Below are positions 34,802 to 45,946 of a DNA stretch of 64,000 nt, one piece after another. Below the pieces are notes generated by a model. The model was not told where the DNA came from. It was given only the letters and a program-made list of their open reading frames with translations, and ran no database searches. Both the position numbers and the translations under genes were made by a program. Source of the stretch: Bretschneidera sinensis. Taxonomy: Eukaryota; Streptophyta; Magnoliopsida; Brassicales; Akaniaceae. The number at the start of each line of letters is the position of its first letter. The first letter of the stretch is position 1. The DNA is taken from positions 25,629,727 to 25,693,726 of the forward strand of contig CM043703.1 of NCBI GenBank assembly GCA_023935145.1. The letters are read 5' to 3'.

Positions 34802-35717
34802 TTAATCACTAAGAATTGCTGATCTCCTGCCTCTAGTAGATTTTCTTAATGTTGTACTAATATCTTCCAAGGGAGCTTGTGGTTCAACTAGTTGTTCAGG
34901 AGCTTGTGGTATTTCCCGAACTGCTTGATCTATTAGAATGTTGTCAGCAGCTTGTGGAACCTCAATGATTGATTGGTCAACATGAGCTTGTACTTGAGGT
35001 ATGATATGAACTATAACCAATCTATCATTTGATAAAGGTTGAGATTCTGTATGATCATGTGCAGGTTCTGTATGATCATGCGCAGGAACTAAGTTCCTGA
35101 ACTGATCCCTCCCACTGATCATGTCATTCTCTAGAAACTTAGTGTTTCTTGATTCCATAATCCTAATAGTATGAGTTGGACAATAAAACCTGTAACCCTT
35201 GGACCTTTCGGTATATCCAATGAAATACCTACTAATGGTCCTCGGATCCAGTTTCTTCTCTTGTGGGAATCCTCACCTCAGATGGACATCCCCAAATGCA
35301 CATATTTCGCAAACTCAGTTTCCAACCTTTCCATAATTCAAATAGTGTCTTGGGAATAGCCTTGGTTGGAACTCGGTTTAATATATACGTAGCTGTCTTT
35401 AGTGCTTCAGTCCACAAAGATATAGGAAGATTGGAGTTGCTAAGCATACTCCGCACCATGTCCATCAATGTTCAGTTTCTTCTTTCTGCAACACCATTCT
35501 GGTCTGGAGAACCAGACATAGTGTAATAGGCAATAATCCTATGTTCTTGAAGAAACTTGGCAAAAAGATCAGGTGCTTATCCATTTTCTGTGTATTTACC
35601 ATAACATTCTCCACCTCTATCGGATCTCACAATTTTTATTTTCTTTCTGCATTGGTTCTCAACTTCAGCCTTAAAGACTTTGAAGGCATTCAATGCTTCA
35701 TTCTTCTTATGAAGCAA

Positions 35718-35764
<47 letters not shown>

Positions 35765-35968
35765 TGAGTAATTATCGATAAAAGTGATGAAATATTTCTG
35801 ACCATGTGCGTTCATGTCTGGACAACATATATTAGCATGAATGATTTCTAATATGTCCGAACTCCTATTAGCACATTTCTTGGACTTGTTGGTCTGCTTT
35901 CCCTTAATGCAGTCCACACAAATCTCAAAATTAGTATAATCTAGAGTACTAAGTACTCCTTCATTCAC
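34802..35968 (-). pseudogene. CopD integrase and linker, split by an AT microsatellite
   Basis: Integrase start at 35968-35765 (CVDCIKGKQTNKSKKCANRS; DILEIIHANICCPDMNAHGQ; YFITFIDNYSRY). An (AT)n run at 35724-35762 follows directly, turning the frame into Tyr-Ile repeats. The core resumes beyond it in other frames. The integrase tail at 35468-35232 has [20 protein letters not shown] and PFELWKG-like sequence. 35158-34802 is the low-complexity linker before RT (repeats of PAHDHTE and QAP). Not functional. Confidence 0.78.
35724..35762. repeat. (AT)n microsatellite inside CopD integrase
   Basis: About 19 AT units directly after the codons for FIDNYSRY. Copia integrases normally continue with Tyr- and Ile/Leu-rich codons here, so a short native TATAT was probably the seed (inference). 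Confidence 0.9.
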
Positions 35969-35999
35969 TAATCTCTTAATTCTTTATATGGAGATATGT

Positions 36000-37211
36000 C
36001 CTAATCTTCTATGCCATAACGTAGAGGAGTCCTCGTTAATATTACTCCTTTTAACGCCAGTTTGAACATGCATTGAACTATAAGTGGCATAATTTTGCAA
36101 ATAAATATGATAAAGACCATCAGACAAAATACCATTCCCAACACAATCAATTTAATAAAATAAATTGAAAGATGTGTATTGAAAATTAAAGGAATATTCA
36201 AATGGTATAAGTCTGGAAACAGAAATCAAGTTTCATGGGAAACTTGGTACATAAAAAGTCTTTTCTAATTTTATAATAAAGCCACTACTTAAAGTTAAAA
36301 TGCAAGTTCTAATCGCCTCCACATGTGAGCCCATCTTGTTGCCTGATAAGATGCTTTGCTCACTTCCCAATGGCTTCCTTAGGTTTTGTATACCCTGCAA
36401 GGAGTTTGCAATATGGATTGTAGATCCATAATCAATCCACTAGGTGTTAATATTAACATTAACCATATTAGATTCATAACAAACAAACGAGGTTGGATTA
36501 CCTTTCTTCTCAAGTTATTTTTGGAATTTGATGCATTCCTTCTTCATATGTCCCTTCTTTTTACAAAAGAAACACTTTTCTTCTTTCTTGATATCAGCTT
36601 GAGGTGGTATTTTACCTTTCCCCTTCTGATTAGCTTTGTGATTGGCTTAAGATTTGATAGGTTTAGCTTTGTCCTTCCTACTAGTAGTAGCCAACATTGT
36701 ACTCTCACCTAGTTCCATCACAAGTCTCTCTTCTTCTTGAACACACATGGTCATTAATTCATTGATAGACTATTTGTTTTTATGTGTGTTGTACGAGATT
36801 TTGAAAGGCCCGTACTAAGTTGGAAGAGTGTTCAGAATGTAGTGCACCAGGAATGGCTCCGACATATCAACCTTGTGTTTCTTAAGCTGAGCCGCAATAT
36901 CACACTTGCATTACGTGCTCGTGCACACCTTTTACGTTGGTGAGTCTGAGGGATGATAATTTCATTATCAAGGTGCTTGCCAATGCCTTTTCTGAAGTGA
37001 CAAATTGATTGTCAATGGCTTTCAGCAAATCACGGACTTTCTCATGCTGGTCAACAGAACCACGTATACCAGCAGTTATCTTAGTCTTGATAAACATCAT
37101 GCTGAGCCGGTTGGATCGCTCCCATCGCTCATATAGCCCGACCGTAGCTGGAGTGCTGGTATCGGCGATTGCAGGTGGTTTGTCCTTCCTAATAGCATAA
37201 TCTATGTCCAT
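36000..37211 (-). pseudogene. CopD gag and protease remnant
   Basis: The frame 37211-36900 has LYERWERSNRLSMMFIKTKI, IRGSVDQHEKVRDLLKAIDN and QFVTSEKALASTLIMKLSSL, the UBN2-type copia gag core. Around 36533-36580 the minus strand encodes a zinc knuckle (FCKKKGHMKKEC). Around 36190-36430 it has protease-like sequence followed by the integrase entry WHRRLGHI near 36000. Frames change several times. Confidence 0.7.
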
Positions 37212-38511
37212 CCACCCTAGATGGAGGAGAATCCTCTCCTTCCATATCTTATAACTATCTCCCCTAAGTTTGGGTATATCACAACAGATATCAGAAAAAC
37301 TAGTGGGTTCAGTAATTGCATAAAGTCCAAAAGCTTATGTCAAGATTTAAGGTATAATTTTCTTAATTGCATGTTTTACCAATGTAAGAACATATTGAAA
37401 TTGAATCTAATTTCATTAAAAATTACATATGGGCTAAATTTTAATTCAATAAGATTCTTTATAGTTTATGATAGATTTTATCACACTATTATTACTAAAT
37501 TCATAATATATATTATGATTACAGTTTGATGTTTTTCTATCTTTAAACTTTATGATAAAACTATTAAATTAATTCTTCCTAACTCCTATGGGTAAATTAA
37601 GAAAAACTAATGTTAATATATTATCCTAATTAATTATATAAACATAATAAAATCTCTGTGAGGTAAAATCATTATATTTATATAATTAATTACAATTAAT
37701 GTCCATCATGTGATCTTAATCCACTTAATATATAATTTTTATATAATTAAAGATGCTGTGGCTACTTTTTAAATATTTAAAATTATATGGTTCCCTAGAT
37801 ATTTATATTTACTATATTTTAGGCTTTACTTAATGCCTAAAAACAATTATGCAGTAACATAATAGGCAATCACTAAGAGTGCTCTCAGGATAATTGGTTG
37901 GGACAAAGTCTCATTAAAAACCAGAATCCTTAGACAGTGCATTGTTCCAGATCATGCTGTATTATGCCAACTACAAATTTTTTTATGAATTTTTCATAAT
38001 TTTTAACTTAATTGTTCATACTAATATATTATGAACCTTAATGTGTTATGCACAAATTAAATTTTATGAGAATAATCTAAGTTTACATAATCTAACAATA
38101 TCTAAACTTAATAATATGTTATCATATGTAAATAAAATTATCATAAATAAAACATAAATTGCATAATTAAACATAATGTTTTGCACTTACTTTAATTCTA
38201 TGCACAAAATAAACGCATTCTAAAAGCATGAATTGAAAAAAAAAATTCATGCGAAATATGAGCATTTAATCAAATTGCATATATAGAACTAACATAAATA
38301 GTATATATGCATAATCATAATTTGAGCAAAATAATCACAAGTTTGATCCCAGGGGGAATCAAACCCAAGACTGTGCGCCTACCACACTGTCCAAAATTCG
38401 CCCTTACCACTAGGCTACCCCGAGGGGTTCATAAACATTATTTTTGCAAATAATTATAAACCATATGCAAAATTGTGAAAATCCGTAAAATTAGGCCAAA
38501 ATCTAAACTTT

Positions 38512-38570
<59 letters not shown>

Positions 38571-38866
38571 TTTCTGGAAAATTACCGAAATTGGAAACTG
38601 CAAGATATTTTCCTAAACCAGTTGTCTTCAACCTTCAGCTTGGTCGTTTTTGACCTGTTTTCAAAACCCAACTTAGTCTTGGCTTCTAGGATACCAAGAC
38701 AAGATTTTAAAACTCAGAAATACTATAAATCAAATTTCTTAATGATTTCTAACATTATTTTCCATCAAAAAATACTCAAAAAACAAACTTTGAAATCAAA
38801 TTATTTTTCGAGTATAAATCGAAAGTTTTACAGATTGCTTAATACTTCAAGGCAGAGGCAAACAAT
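37212..38866 (-). other. CopD 5' leader region
   Basis: About 1.65 kb of AT-rich, mostly noncoding sequence between primer site and gag. It contains an (AT)n run at 38514-38567 and a tRNA-like SINE fragment at about 38340-38430. It is unusually long for a copia leader, so part of it may be inserted sequence. Confidence 0.55.
38340..38430 (-). repeat. tRNA-like SINE head within CopD
   Basis: On the minus strand, an A-box-like TAGCCTAGTGGT (38406-38417) and a B-box-like GGGTTTGATTCCC (38354-38366) are at tRNA-like spacing, in a GC-richer island of AT-rich sequence. It resembles the head of plant Au-type SINEs. The tail is not defined. Confidence 0.5.
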
Positions 38867-38878
38867 GCTCTGATACCA
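38867..38878 (-). other. CopD primer-binding site
   Basis: On the minus strand TGGTATCAGAGC, the initiator tRNA-Met complement, two bases from the LTR. Confidence 0.85.
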
Positions 38879-38880
38879 TA

Positions 38881-39246
38881 TGTAAAACTTAAATATAATC
38901 TAAACATGCTAAACAATTTAAATAGCATATAGATCAAATGCAGAATTATAAGGACCGTTAACATACCTCCGGCCATTGAAGTTTTTTACTTACACAATCT
39001 GGTATCCTCTCGGTATTGGTTCTTCTAGACTCTCAGAACTCTCCAATTTGATGGTGTATGAAAGAAAATGAGTAGTCCTGAGTCTAGGGACCAAACTTGC
39101 ATTTATACTTGTTCTTCCCTCAAGAACGCCTGTATGTATTCCATATATTTGTTACCACAATCAATGGGTAGCCAAAAGATTGAGGCAGCCAAAAAGTTCA
39201 TGGGCAGCCAAATGGTTGAACATGGACCATAAATGGATTGGTTACA
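38881..39246 (-). repeat. CopD 5' LTR (element sense)
   Basis: 366 bp, TGTAAAAC...GGTTACA, followed by target duplication TTACT. It has many scattered differences from its partner. Confidence 0.88.
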
Positions 39247-39251
39247 TTACT

Positions 39252-39491
39252 GTGATAACATTGGGGCCATTAATCTCTGTTTCAACCAAGTTTTTCACTC
39301 TAGAATGAAGCACGTGGCTATCGACTTCCATTTTATTTGTGATCAAGTTCAATCAGGATGTTTGCGTGTTGCTCATGTTTCTAGTAAAGACCAGCTTGCT
39401 GATGCTTTGACAAAGCCCCTATCTGGGACACTATTTCTTACTCTCAAGACCAAGATTGGACTCTCTACTCGAGCTCCATCTTGAGGGGGCA
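39252..39491 (+). pseudogene. CopA RNase H tail and polypurine tract (copy 2)
   Basis: Resumes after CopD with CDNIGAINLCFNQVFHSRMK, VAIDFHFICDQVQSGCLRVA and HVSSKDQLADALTKPLSGTL, the normal RNase H terminus, then a stop and TTGAGGGGGCA before the 3' LTR. It contains the bases missing from copy 1. Confidence 0.85.
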
Positions 39492-39712
39492 TGATAGAGA
39501 CACTTTCTCTGATATTCTTTTGAATTAGTTTGCTTTTAACTTTTTCTTTGTAATTTGAATTTTGTATTCTTCTGTTTCATTTTATTTAGGAGTTAGTTTA
39601 GATAAAGTTGTTGTATTTGAATTTCCCTGTAACATATTATAAATATTGATGAATGCAAAGTCATTTTATGTGACTTTTGTTTTCTTTACTGTCTTTTACA
39701 TTTCCTTGTATA
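39492..39712 (+). repeat. CopA 3' LTR
   Basis: 221 bp, TGATAGAGACAC...TTCCTTGTATA, then target duplication TGTTC (39713-39717). It has only one copy of the internal tandem unit. Confidence 0.85.
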
Positions 39713-39973
39713 TGTTCTTAGAATCAAATGTGTCCATATATTGCACAATTCATGAAATGAAAAGATTAACGTGAAAATCTTCCATATTTGAATCTATATT
39801 AATGGTCGTACGTGAAGAGAAAACAATAAGAAGAAAGTCTCTCTCATTGCTCCATCATTAAATTGAAATCCCAACGTACAGAACACAAATCTATATATCT
39901 AGAACCGCCATGGGACCAAATTTTAGGGTACTAAAATTCCTTAGCATGGGAAGTGGGTAAGGGAGCAGTAGTG

Positions 39974-40032
39974 TGATATGAGGAGGGCAATGAGTCATGT
40001 TCAGATGACCCCTCATGCCTCCATCAATATGA
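39974..40032 (+). ncRNA. Short stem-loop, weak small-RNA precursor candidate
   Basis: The arm TGATATGAGGAGGGCAATGAG (39974-39994) pairs with 40012-40032 with about 17 paired bases and four small bulges around a 17-nt loop. It lies in an island richer in GC than its surroundings. No known miRNA was recognised, and asymmetric bulges argue against an efficient precursor. Confidence 0.2.
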
Positions 40033-40352
40033 GCATCACCCAAGGGAATTCATACCAGGTTGCTCCTTGACTGTGCCATGAGAGAAAAAAAAAATACTGA
40101 TACCCTACCTTCTTATTCACACCCATTCAATATTATTATTGTGCAGGTGTTCTATGGTCCCTAGCATGTGCTAAACTGTCCTTACTCGTTTGTAACCCAC
40201 ATGACTCCCATACCACATAATCAAAATTGCCGTTTCAAGTCAATTTAACTGGAAAAAAAAGAACTATTTTATATATAATATAAATTCATTTGATACCCCT
40301 TTTTTGCGTGACGTGGTAAATCTCAAATTGAATATCAAAACCTCATAAGGTG

Positions 40353-40470
40353 TCTAAGATGTTGTTTGGTACATGCTTTAAGTGTAATTTAAACAAGAAA
40401 ATTTGTCTTTGCGAGGCCTTGTTTTTTTGTTTTAAATTACACTAAAAGCATGTATCAAACAACACCTAAG
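40353..40470. mobile_element. Small hairpin MITE
   Basis: Inverted arms of about 42 bp (CTAAGATGTTGTTTGGTACA and beyond, matching the complement of the right arm ending CAAACAACACCTAAG) flank a loop of about 35 bp. It is noncoding. No clear target duplication was seen. Confidence 0.55.
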
Positions 40471-41750
40471 TACTTAGCTAAATAATATGTTATCTATCAA
40501 ATTTAGATCTTTATACAAACAAATGTTAATTTTGAACCATTTTAATGTTTAAATTAAAGCTAATTAATTGTCATTAAAAGACCTTTAATTAGGTGCTTTT
40601 AATAAATTTCAAGTTGGAGATTTGATGGGAAATGAATTTAGTTTAAGATGGAACCTTAGTATATGGTTTAATGAGGCTCAAAGAGAGACAATTATTAAGT
40701 TTAAAATGAGAGTAAAAAGTTATTTGAAAATCCAATTGACTTTGTCTCGTATTGATAAGAAAAGAAAAAGTAAAGTACTTTATAAGCATTTACTTGAGAT
40801 TCTTATTTATTTGTGCTGTAAAAGGGATAGAGTGAAGGCTTAGGGCACGCACATGAGCCCCGACCCCAGCTCGAGCTCGGTCCTGTCCTGTCGCATTGGC
40901 AATTTAGGCACACTTTGCACTTCGCAGAGGAGCCTTCACCCCGAGCCCATTTCTGTTGTTCTGGTTTGGGTATATGCTTTTGGACAAAGTCTGGACCAAT
41001 AAAACTAAAAGGCATCTAGTTAAAATTAAACGATCGTGATTTGAACAAAACGTTGCGAGGTTTTAAAACAGTTATAAATTTTTTTAAACAGACACGATGT
41101 GAACCGTTCAAAATAACGAACACGATCTGACGACTCTCATTGAAGCCAGAAAAATCATGTCTTTCTAACTAAAAAAAACATGACTTTCCAATATTTTTTG
41201 AAGATGTGTTTATGGATCTAATACCAGACTCTCCCCAGTTTTTAGATTACAAATTCTAATTATTTTCTTCCCTCTTTCTCTTTCAAAACTATACCAAAAT
41301 TTTCTTGTTATTTCAAAGCAGAATTAAATTAGAAATTATTCAGATTTTATTGTTTGCAGACTTTAAACAGAAATTTTGTTGTATTTTGGATTATTCATCT
41401 GTAACCCACAATAAACTTATTTATACACATGAGGACAAATAAAATCTGAAAAAAAAAAAACAATGTTTAAAACACGCTATTAAATCTTGATTCTTACATT
41501 CTGCTTTCGTCTATAAAATTTCATAACACAAAGGCCCACAAAAAAAAAAAAAAAATGAACACACAAAAACCCATAAAGGTTAATTAAGATGATAAGGGTC
41601 ATTGAAAAAACCGGCCCTTACTCATGTGAAACTCAAATGATTTTCATACCTTGTGATCAAAATTGTCATTCCACGTTTTTTTAAACTTTGTCATGTCATT
41701 TCTTGAAAGAAGCTTCATTGTGTAAGAAGATAGGCTCGGTTTTCTTTTAA

Positions 41751-42115
41751 AAAATTCCAAGGGAGGGTAACCATTTTGCTGATATTTTAGCCAAGTTCAG
41801 TGTTCACAGATCTGTAGATTTGTTTGCTTGGATTCTCTAACGAGTTGCAGCTCTTCGCTGTTTTGTTTTGTTTTGCTCTGGTCTGATATCTATTGTAATA
41901 AGAGTGGGGTTTTGTTTTTGGTCTATGTCTGGTCTTCTGTTGCTCCGGTGGTGGCAGTTTCCGTAAATGTTGGGTTAAGACCAGTCTGGTTTGTTGTTAT
42001 GATTTCAGGGTAAGTTGGTTCTACTTTGATACGTCCAATTTGCTTCTATAGTTACTGTCTTTGTAAGTTTGGTTTCATATAAATAAAATTTTTTTAAAAT
42101 AATAATAATAATAAT
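41751..42115 (+). mobile_element. LINE 3' end, 5'-truncated
   Basis: The frame at 41763-41840 encodes EGNHFADILAKFSVHRSVDL, then FAWIL and a stop. The NHFADILAK motif marks the RNase H end of plant LINE-type elements. It is followed by about 230 bp of 3' UTR with a GTTTCATATAAATAAAATTT ending and an (AAT)n tail to about 42115. The 78-bp coding remnant and A-rich tail fit a 5'-truncated retroposition. The target duplication was not defined. Confidence 0.5.
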
Positions 42116-42602
42116 TTGATGGCCCGAAAGCAACATTTGTTAAAGTCAGAACATATATTTTTTAATTGACAAAATTATCTTTACATTTAATTAAATAAAA
42201 ATATTGTCCTTTTTTAAAATCCCTTTTTTTCTCTTCTTTCCTTTGTGGACAAGTCTCTCTCTCTCTTATTTTTTTTTTTTTGCAATTTTTGTAATAATAA
42301 TAGAATTATGTTTTCATTTGAAAGTTAAATACACAATTGATTTATTGGAGGAAAAAAAAAAAGATCAGAGATAAAACCTCACAATAATGGACCTTTTTCT
42401 CGACAAATGAATCCTCCTTAAGTCCCCTCCTATTTGCAGCCAAACATAAAAATACAATACTTTTGTAAATATCATGATAATTTTGTAAATTAAAAATATT
42501 TTCTCTAGGTTTAATAATGTATGATGCCACCAAAAAAGGAAAGTGGTGTGAGTAACATGAGATTCAATGACAATTATGTGTAAATAAAGTTTTGAGATGT
42601 TA
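42116..42602. other. AT-rich intergenic stretch, nothing recognised
   Basis: Low-complexity AT-rich DNA. Only a short CT microsatellite near 42254 is notable. Confidence 0.5.
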
Positions 42603-42972
42603 TGGGTATGTTTGGATAATAGTTTTCTTTTTTCAATTTTTGAGTTTAAATTTAAAATATATATTAATTTTATTTTTTATATTTACTAAATACTTAAAAA
42701 TAATTAATATTATTTTATTTTTAAAATTTTAATATTTTTTATATACCATGAAGGAAGAATAAAATAGAAAAGTGAATATTGATTTTATGAATATTTTTCG
42801 AAAATTATGTCAGGAAACACCAGTTTAGAGTTTTTAAAAAACAGTTTTTGAATATTGTTTTAAAAAATTACTTTTGAAAACTGTTTGTCAAACATAGAAA
42901 ATAATTTTTTAAAACGATTTTTAATTTTTGAAAACTGAAAATAATTTTCAAAAACCTTATCCAAACATGTCC
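42603..42972. mobile_element. hAT-like MITE
   Basis: Terminal inverted repeats GGGTATGTTTGGATAA (left) and TTATCCAAACATGTCC (right), with longer subterminal complementarity (TTTTCAAAAACC region). It is 370 bp and noncoding. GGGTATGTTTGG-type ends are common in plant hAT MITEs. The 8-bp target duplication is not clear. Confidence 0.65.
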
Positions 42973-45359
42973 TATATGTTTTCTCTTGTGTTTTGGTCAC
43001 AGTATCAAATTAATCCTTTTGATTTTAAAATAAAACAACTTGCCCTTACATTATTTACAGAGATGTATCAAATTGCCTTTTATAGGTAATATTTTCTTGA
43101 AAATCCCAATGTAAAAACACATTATTGAAAAAAATTATAGGAGAATTTGACACAACGGCCTAAACATACGGAGAAAAACAGACATTTAAAAATTTAAATT
43201 CTAACTAGTTTGATAAATATTACTTCTACTTGAAGTAATTAAAATATAAAGGTGTGTGAAAAAAAAGATATTTTGGATAAAGCTAGTTATTGTTATATTT
43301 CTTGTCGTTCTCCCTACATTATTTGACATTGTAGGACTGTGTTTATGGGTTAATTGTGATGTTGTTGTCAAATTGCTTGTTGAGACACGGCTTTCATTAT
43401 CAAAGCTTTTCATTTCTGTGATTTCTTTTCAATGTCTGCCTCAATGGAAGTGAGACAAAAACGTCTTACGATGTAAAAGTGTGAGCTTTTTAAAATGTTA
43501 AGACGTTTTAAAATTTTAATAAAATAATAATAAATAAATAAATAATATAATATAATATATCATGGACATTTGTTTATTTGCAAGCAAGAAAAAAAACCAT
43601 AAAAATAGTCCTTTAAATACTTAATACATAATTAAACATTTCTTTTTAGGGATGTGATTGAATAAAAAATTTAAATTAAGACCTTCTAAGCTTGAAAAGG
43701 ATATTAATCCAGTTGCCGCCCAAAATCTCAGATTGTTGAAAGAAGTAATAATTTAACTAAAACCGTGTTGACATTCTAATTCTATTTAATTACCTATTAA
43801 AGCAGTAAACTAATGTTATCTAAGACCACAGTATGAAATCAAATTTTTATATTCATGTGCCATAATTAATAATGTTACTCCCCCCCCCCCCCCCCCCCAA
43901 AAAAAAAAAAAAATAAACAGAAGCTTTAAGCTTATAAGTGAACTGCCAAAACTAGGGCTGTGCATCCGTAGGATAATTCTGATAATCCGATTTGTTTCGA
44001 ATTGATCAAACAAACTCCGGTTAAGTTGGTTAAATTGTAAACTTAGATATTTCGAATTTTTAAGTCAGAAGCAAAAAAGTTCTTATTCGAACCGACTAAA
44101 TAATCAATTTTAATTTACTTAATATATTAAATTATTAATAATTATTATAGATTAATAATTAATCTAACTAAGAAAAGATTGCGTATAACAAATATTATTT
44201 TCCTTTTCTAAATTAGAGATGTCGACAAGGGCAGTGATCTTTTGTCTTTCCCACATGGCACATGGAATGGTGTATGTTGGAGTCGATATCCAATACAAAA
44301 ATGATACCATCATATGCATGGATCGAGACAGTGATCTAAGTCAAAATTTAAACGAATTGTTTTCAATATGTGTAAATATTTCAATGTGTCAAAATATTTT
44401 CTGTTCCTCGCGTAATCTTTTGCTTCCTTCATCTCTTAAGTATTTTACATAATTATGGGATAATAGCAAATTTAATTTCCATTTTCATGACATGATTAGA
44501 TATTGTAATATCTGCACGAAGAAAATTCAAGCAAAGCAATCTTTATATGTTGGTATTTGTGTCATCAGATGGATTCAAACACAAAATACGTCCACGTGAT
44601 TGTGACATATTCTCTCAATCAATCCCTGACGTCCTCGTGAAGGAGACTCAGATCTTTTGCGTGGTGATTCTCACCCATGTGAGACATGGTAGTATCCTCG
44701 TCTCTATCCCTATGGAAGTCAGGGTTGGTTTTGATACCACTTATTATAGGTTGTATTCCAATAAAAAAGACTAACTTGATAGGCGAATTTGTCAATCTAT
44801 ATATATATGACCCCTTCTATTTCCTTACTTAACCGCGCGATGTGGGATAATACATACCCACACGACCGTGACATTTGCACCATCCATCTTTGCATTGTGG
44901 GAATCTAGCATTTAAATCCTTAAATTATGAATTTAGGATCGAGAGTTCTCAAACTTTTAGTGAATTGCAATGTAAAACTTACAACCATTATTCATCAATG
45001 AAATGGACATAAAAACTTTACAATACAAAAAATTTGGTCATAATATTTTGTACACATGCATGCAAAATGTGATACACGTGCAATAAGAAAAAAATCTATA
45101 TATTTTTTAGTACGGGAATTTTTTTTTACTCTTGATATGGAAAAAATACACAACCCAATATAAAGCTAAAACATGGCAACCCTTTATTTGGTATTTTCAT
45201 ATCTATAATGCCACCATCCAATGCAAAGAGGACACATGGCCACTAGGAATCAAAGCCTTTCATTTATAATCAAAGGTGAAAGGGTAATTTCACTTAAACT
45301 TTTGGTTGGGGAACCCACTACTTTTCTCCATTAAGGATTATGGCCCCTCTATATATGTA
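42973..45359. other. Intergenic stretch, no gene supported
   Basis: It contains a homopolymer pair, C19 then A15, at 43880-43913, and short open frames (43256-43453, 44219-44452, 44547-44774) without family resemblance. The segment near 43460-43540 resembles one near 5690-5775. No host gene could be supported. Confidence 0.5.
43880..43913 (+). repeat. Poly-C/poly-A tract
   Basis: Nineteen C followed directly by fifteen A. The exact length may be affected by sequencing. Confidence 0.9.
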
Positions 45360-45946
45360 TATATATAAGGGGCTCGCGCTATTATAGTTATCTCATTCAA
45401 TTCACTCTTTCCCTAAGGAATCCATTGACTTCAACTTCGAGCGATTTTCCTTTTCAAGCACTATAATGTTTGGCTGATGTGAACACGACTCGAGCTGACA
45501 TCGTCAATGTAAGTTGATTCATCATATTATTCGACATCAACATATTAGTCGCGTCTATGGGAATGACAAATTTATCTGAACATAAATGCCGCTTAAGAAA
45601 CAACCATTGCTCGCACTCAAGAGCATTGTTCAAGCGACCTTCGAGATCTCCTTGACCATCATGATCCAACTGACCGACCTCTACCACTGGCACTTATAGA
45701 AGGACACAACCCTTAACGAGCTTCAAGGAGTCGCCGTAGCCCTGAGGTAAGGCTGAGCGGGTCTGATCACATCTCATGATCGATTCTAGATTCGATAACA
45801 GCCCCCTAGAGAAGTTGAGGTTGGATCCCAGTCCCTATTGATCGCGTCGAGTATGACTCTTTAAGGAAGCGAATAGATGATATGTCTGCATTGATGGTGC
45901 AGTTAATACCGAAGCCAAGTAAAGCCAATGCCAATCGAAACGTCAA
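45360..45946 (+). mobile_element. Ty3/gypsy remnant: LTR end, primer site and gag start
   Basis: An LTR-like end reaches CGACATCAACA at 45542. It is followed by a degenerate primer site, TATTAGTCGCGTCTATGGGA, close to the TGGCGCCGTCTGTGGGA class. Then comes gag-like sequence with frameshifts (a frame reading KRIDDMSALMVQLIPKPSKA near 45870-45925). CopB2 begins at 45947 and so interrupts it. Confidence 0.55.

Larger units (their letters stand above)
32478..39246 (-). mobile_element. CopD, degenerate Ty1/copia element
   Basis: The 6.8-kb minus-strand element lies between TTACT duplications (32473-32477 and 39247-39251) in CopA's RNase H. LTRs are 384 and 366 bp with ends TGTAAAAC...GGTTACA. 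Reading leftward from the 5' LTR: primer site, long leader, gag with zinc knuckle, protease, integrase, RT, RNase H, polypurine tract. Several stops and expanded AT repeats make it non-functional. Confidence 0.9.
10656..39388 (+). repeat. Tandem segmental duplication, copy 2, with three insertions
   Basis: Flank, LTR and CopA internal sequence repeat copy 1 in order. They are interrupted by CopB (11940-22350), a gag-protease gypsy element (24401-31731) and CopD (32478-39246). Removing these and their target duplications leaves about 4.2 kb, the size of copy 1. The insertions are absent from copy 1, so they came after the duplication. A flank ORF of about 70-98 codons (minus strand, 6345-6641 and 10640-10861) is shared but unrecognised. 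Confidence 0.85.
7210..39712 (+). mobile_element. CopA, degenerate Ty1/copia element (host of later insertions)
   Basis: The outer LTRs are at 7210-7497 and 39492-39712. The 5-bp target duplication TGTTC lies at 7205-7209 and 39713-39717. The internal order is gag, end of integrase, RT, RNase H, then a purine-rich tract (TTGAGGGGGCA) before the 3' LTR. Both duplicated copies jump from gag to the end of integrase, so the zinc knuckle, protease and integrase core were lost before the duplication. There are many stop codons. This is the oldest element of the nest and is not autonomous. Confidence 0.85.
39718..41750. other. Intergenic stretch with two hairpins
   Basis: No gene recognised. Hairpins at 39974-40032 and 40353-40470 are listed separately. 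A GC-richer patch at 40840-41000 is open on the minus strand for 70 codons but matches nothing I recognise. Confidence 0.5.

Noticed and set aside
38340..38430. Functional tRNA gene
   Set aside because: A- and B-box-like motifs are present, but no acceptor stem or anticodon arm could be paired; a SINE head fits better.
40803..41015. 70-codon minus-strand Cys-rich ORF
   Set aside because: Short, no recognisable domain, and no sign of splicing or a promoter.
43256..43453. 65-codon hydrophobic ORF
   Set aside because: Composition reflects AT-rich DNA; no promoter or homology seen.
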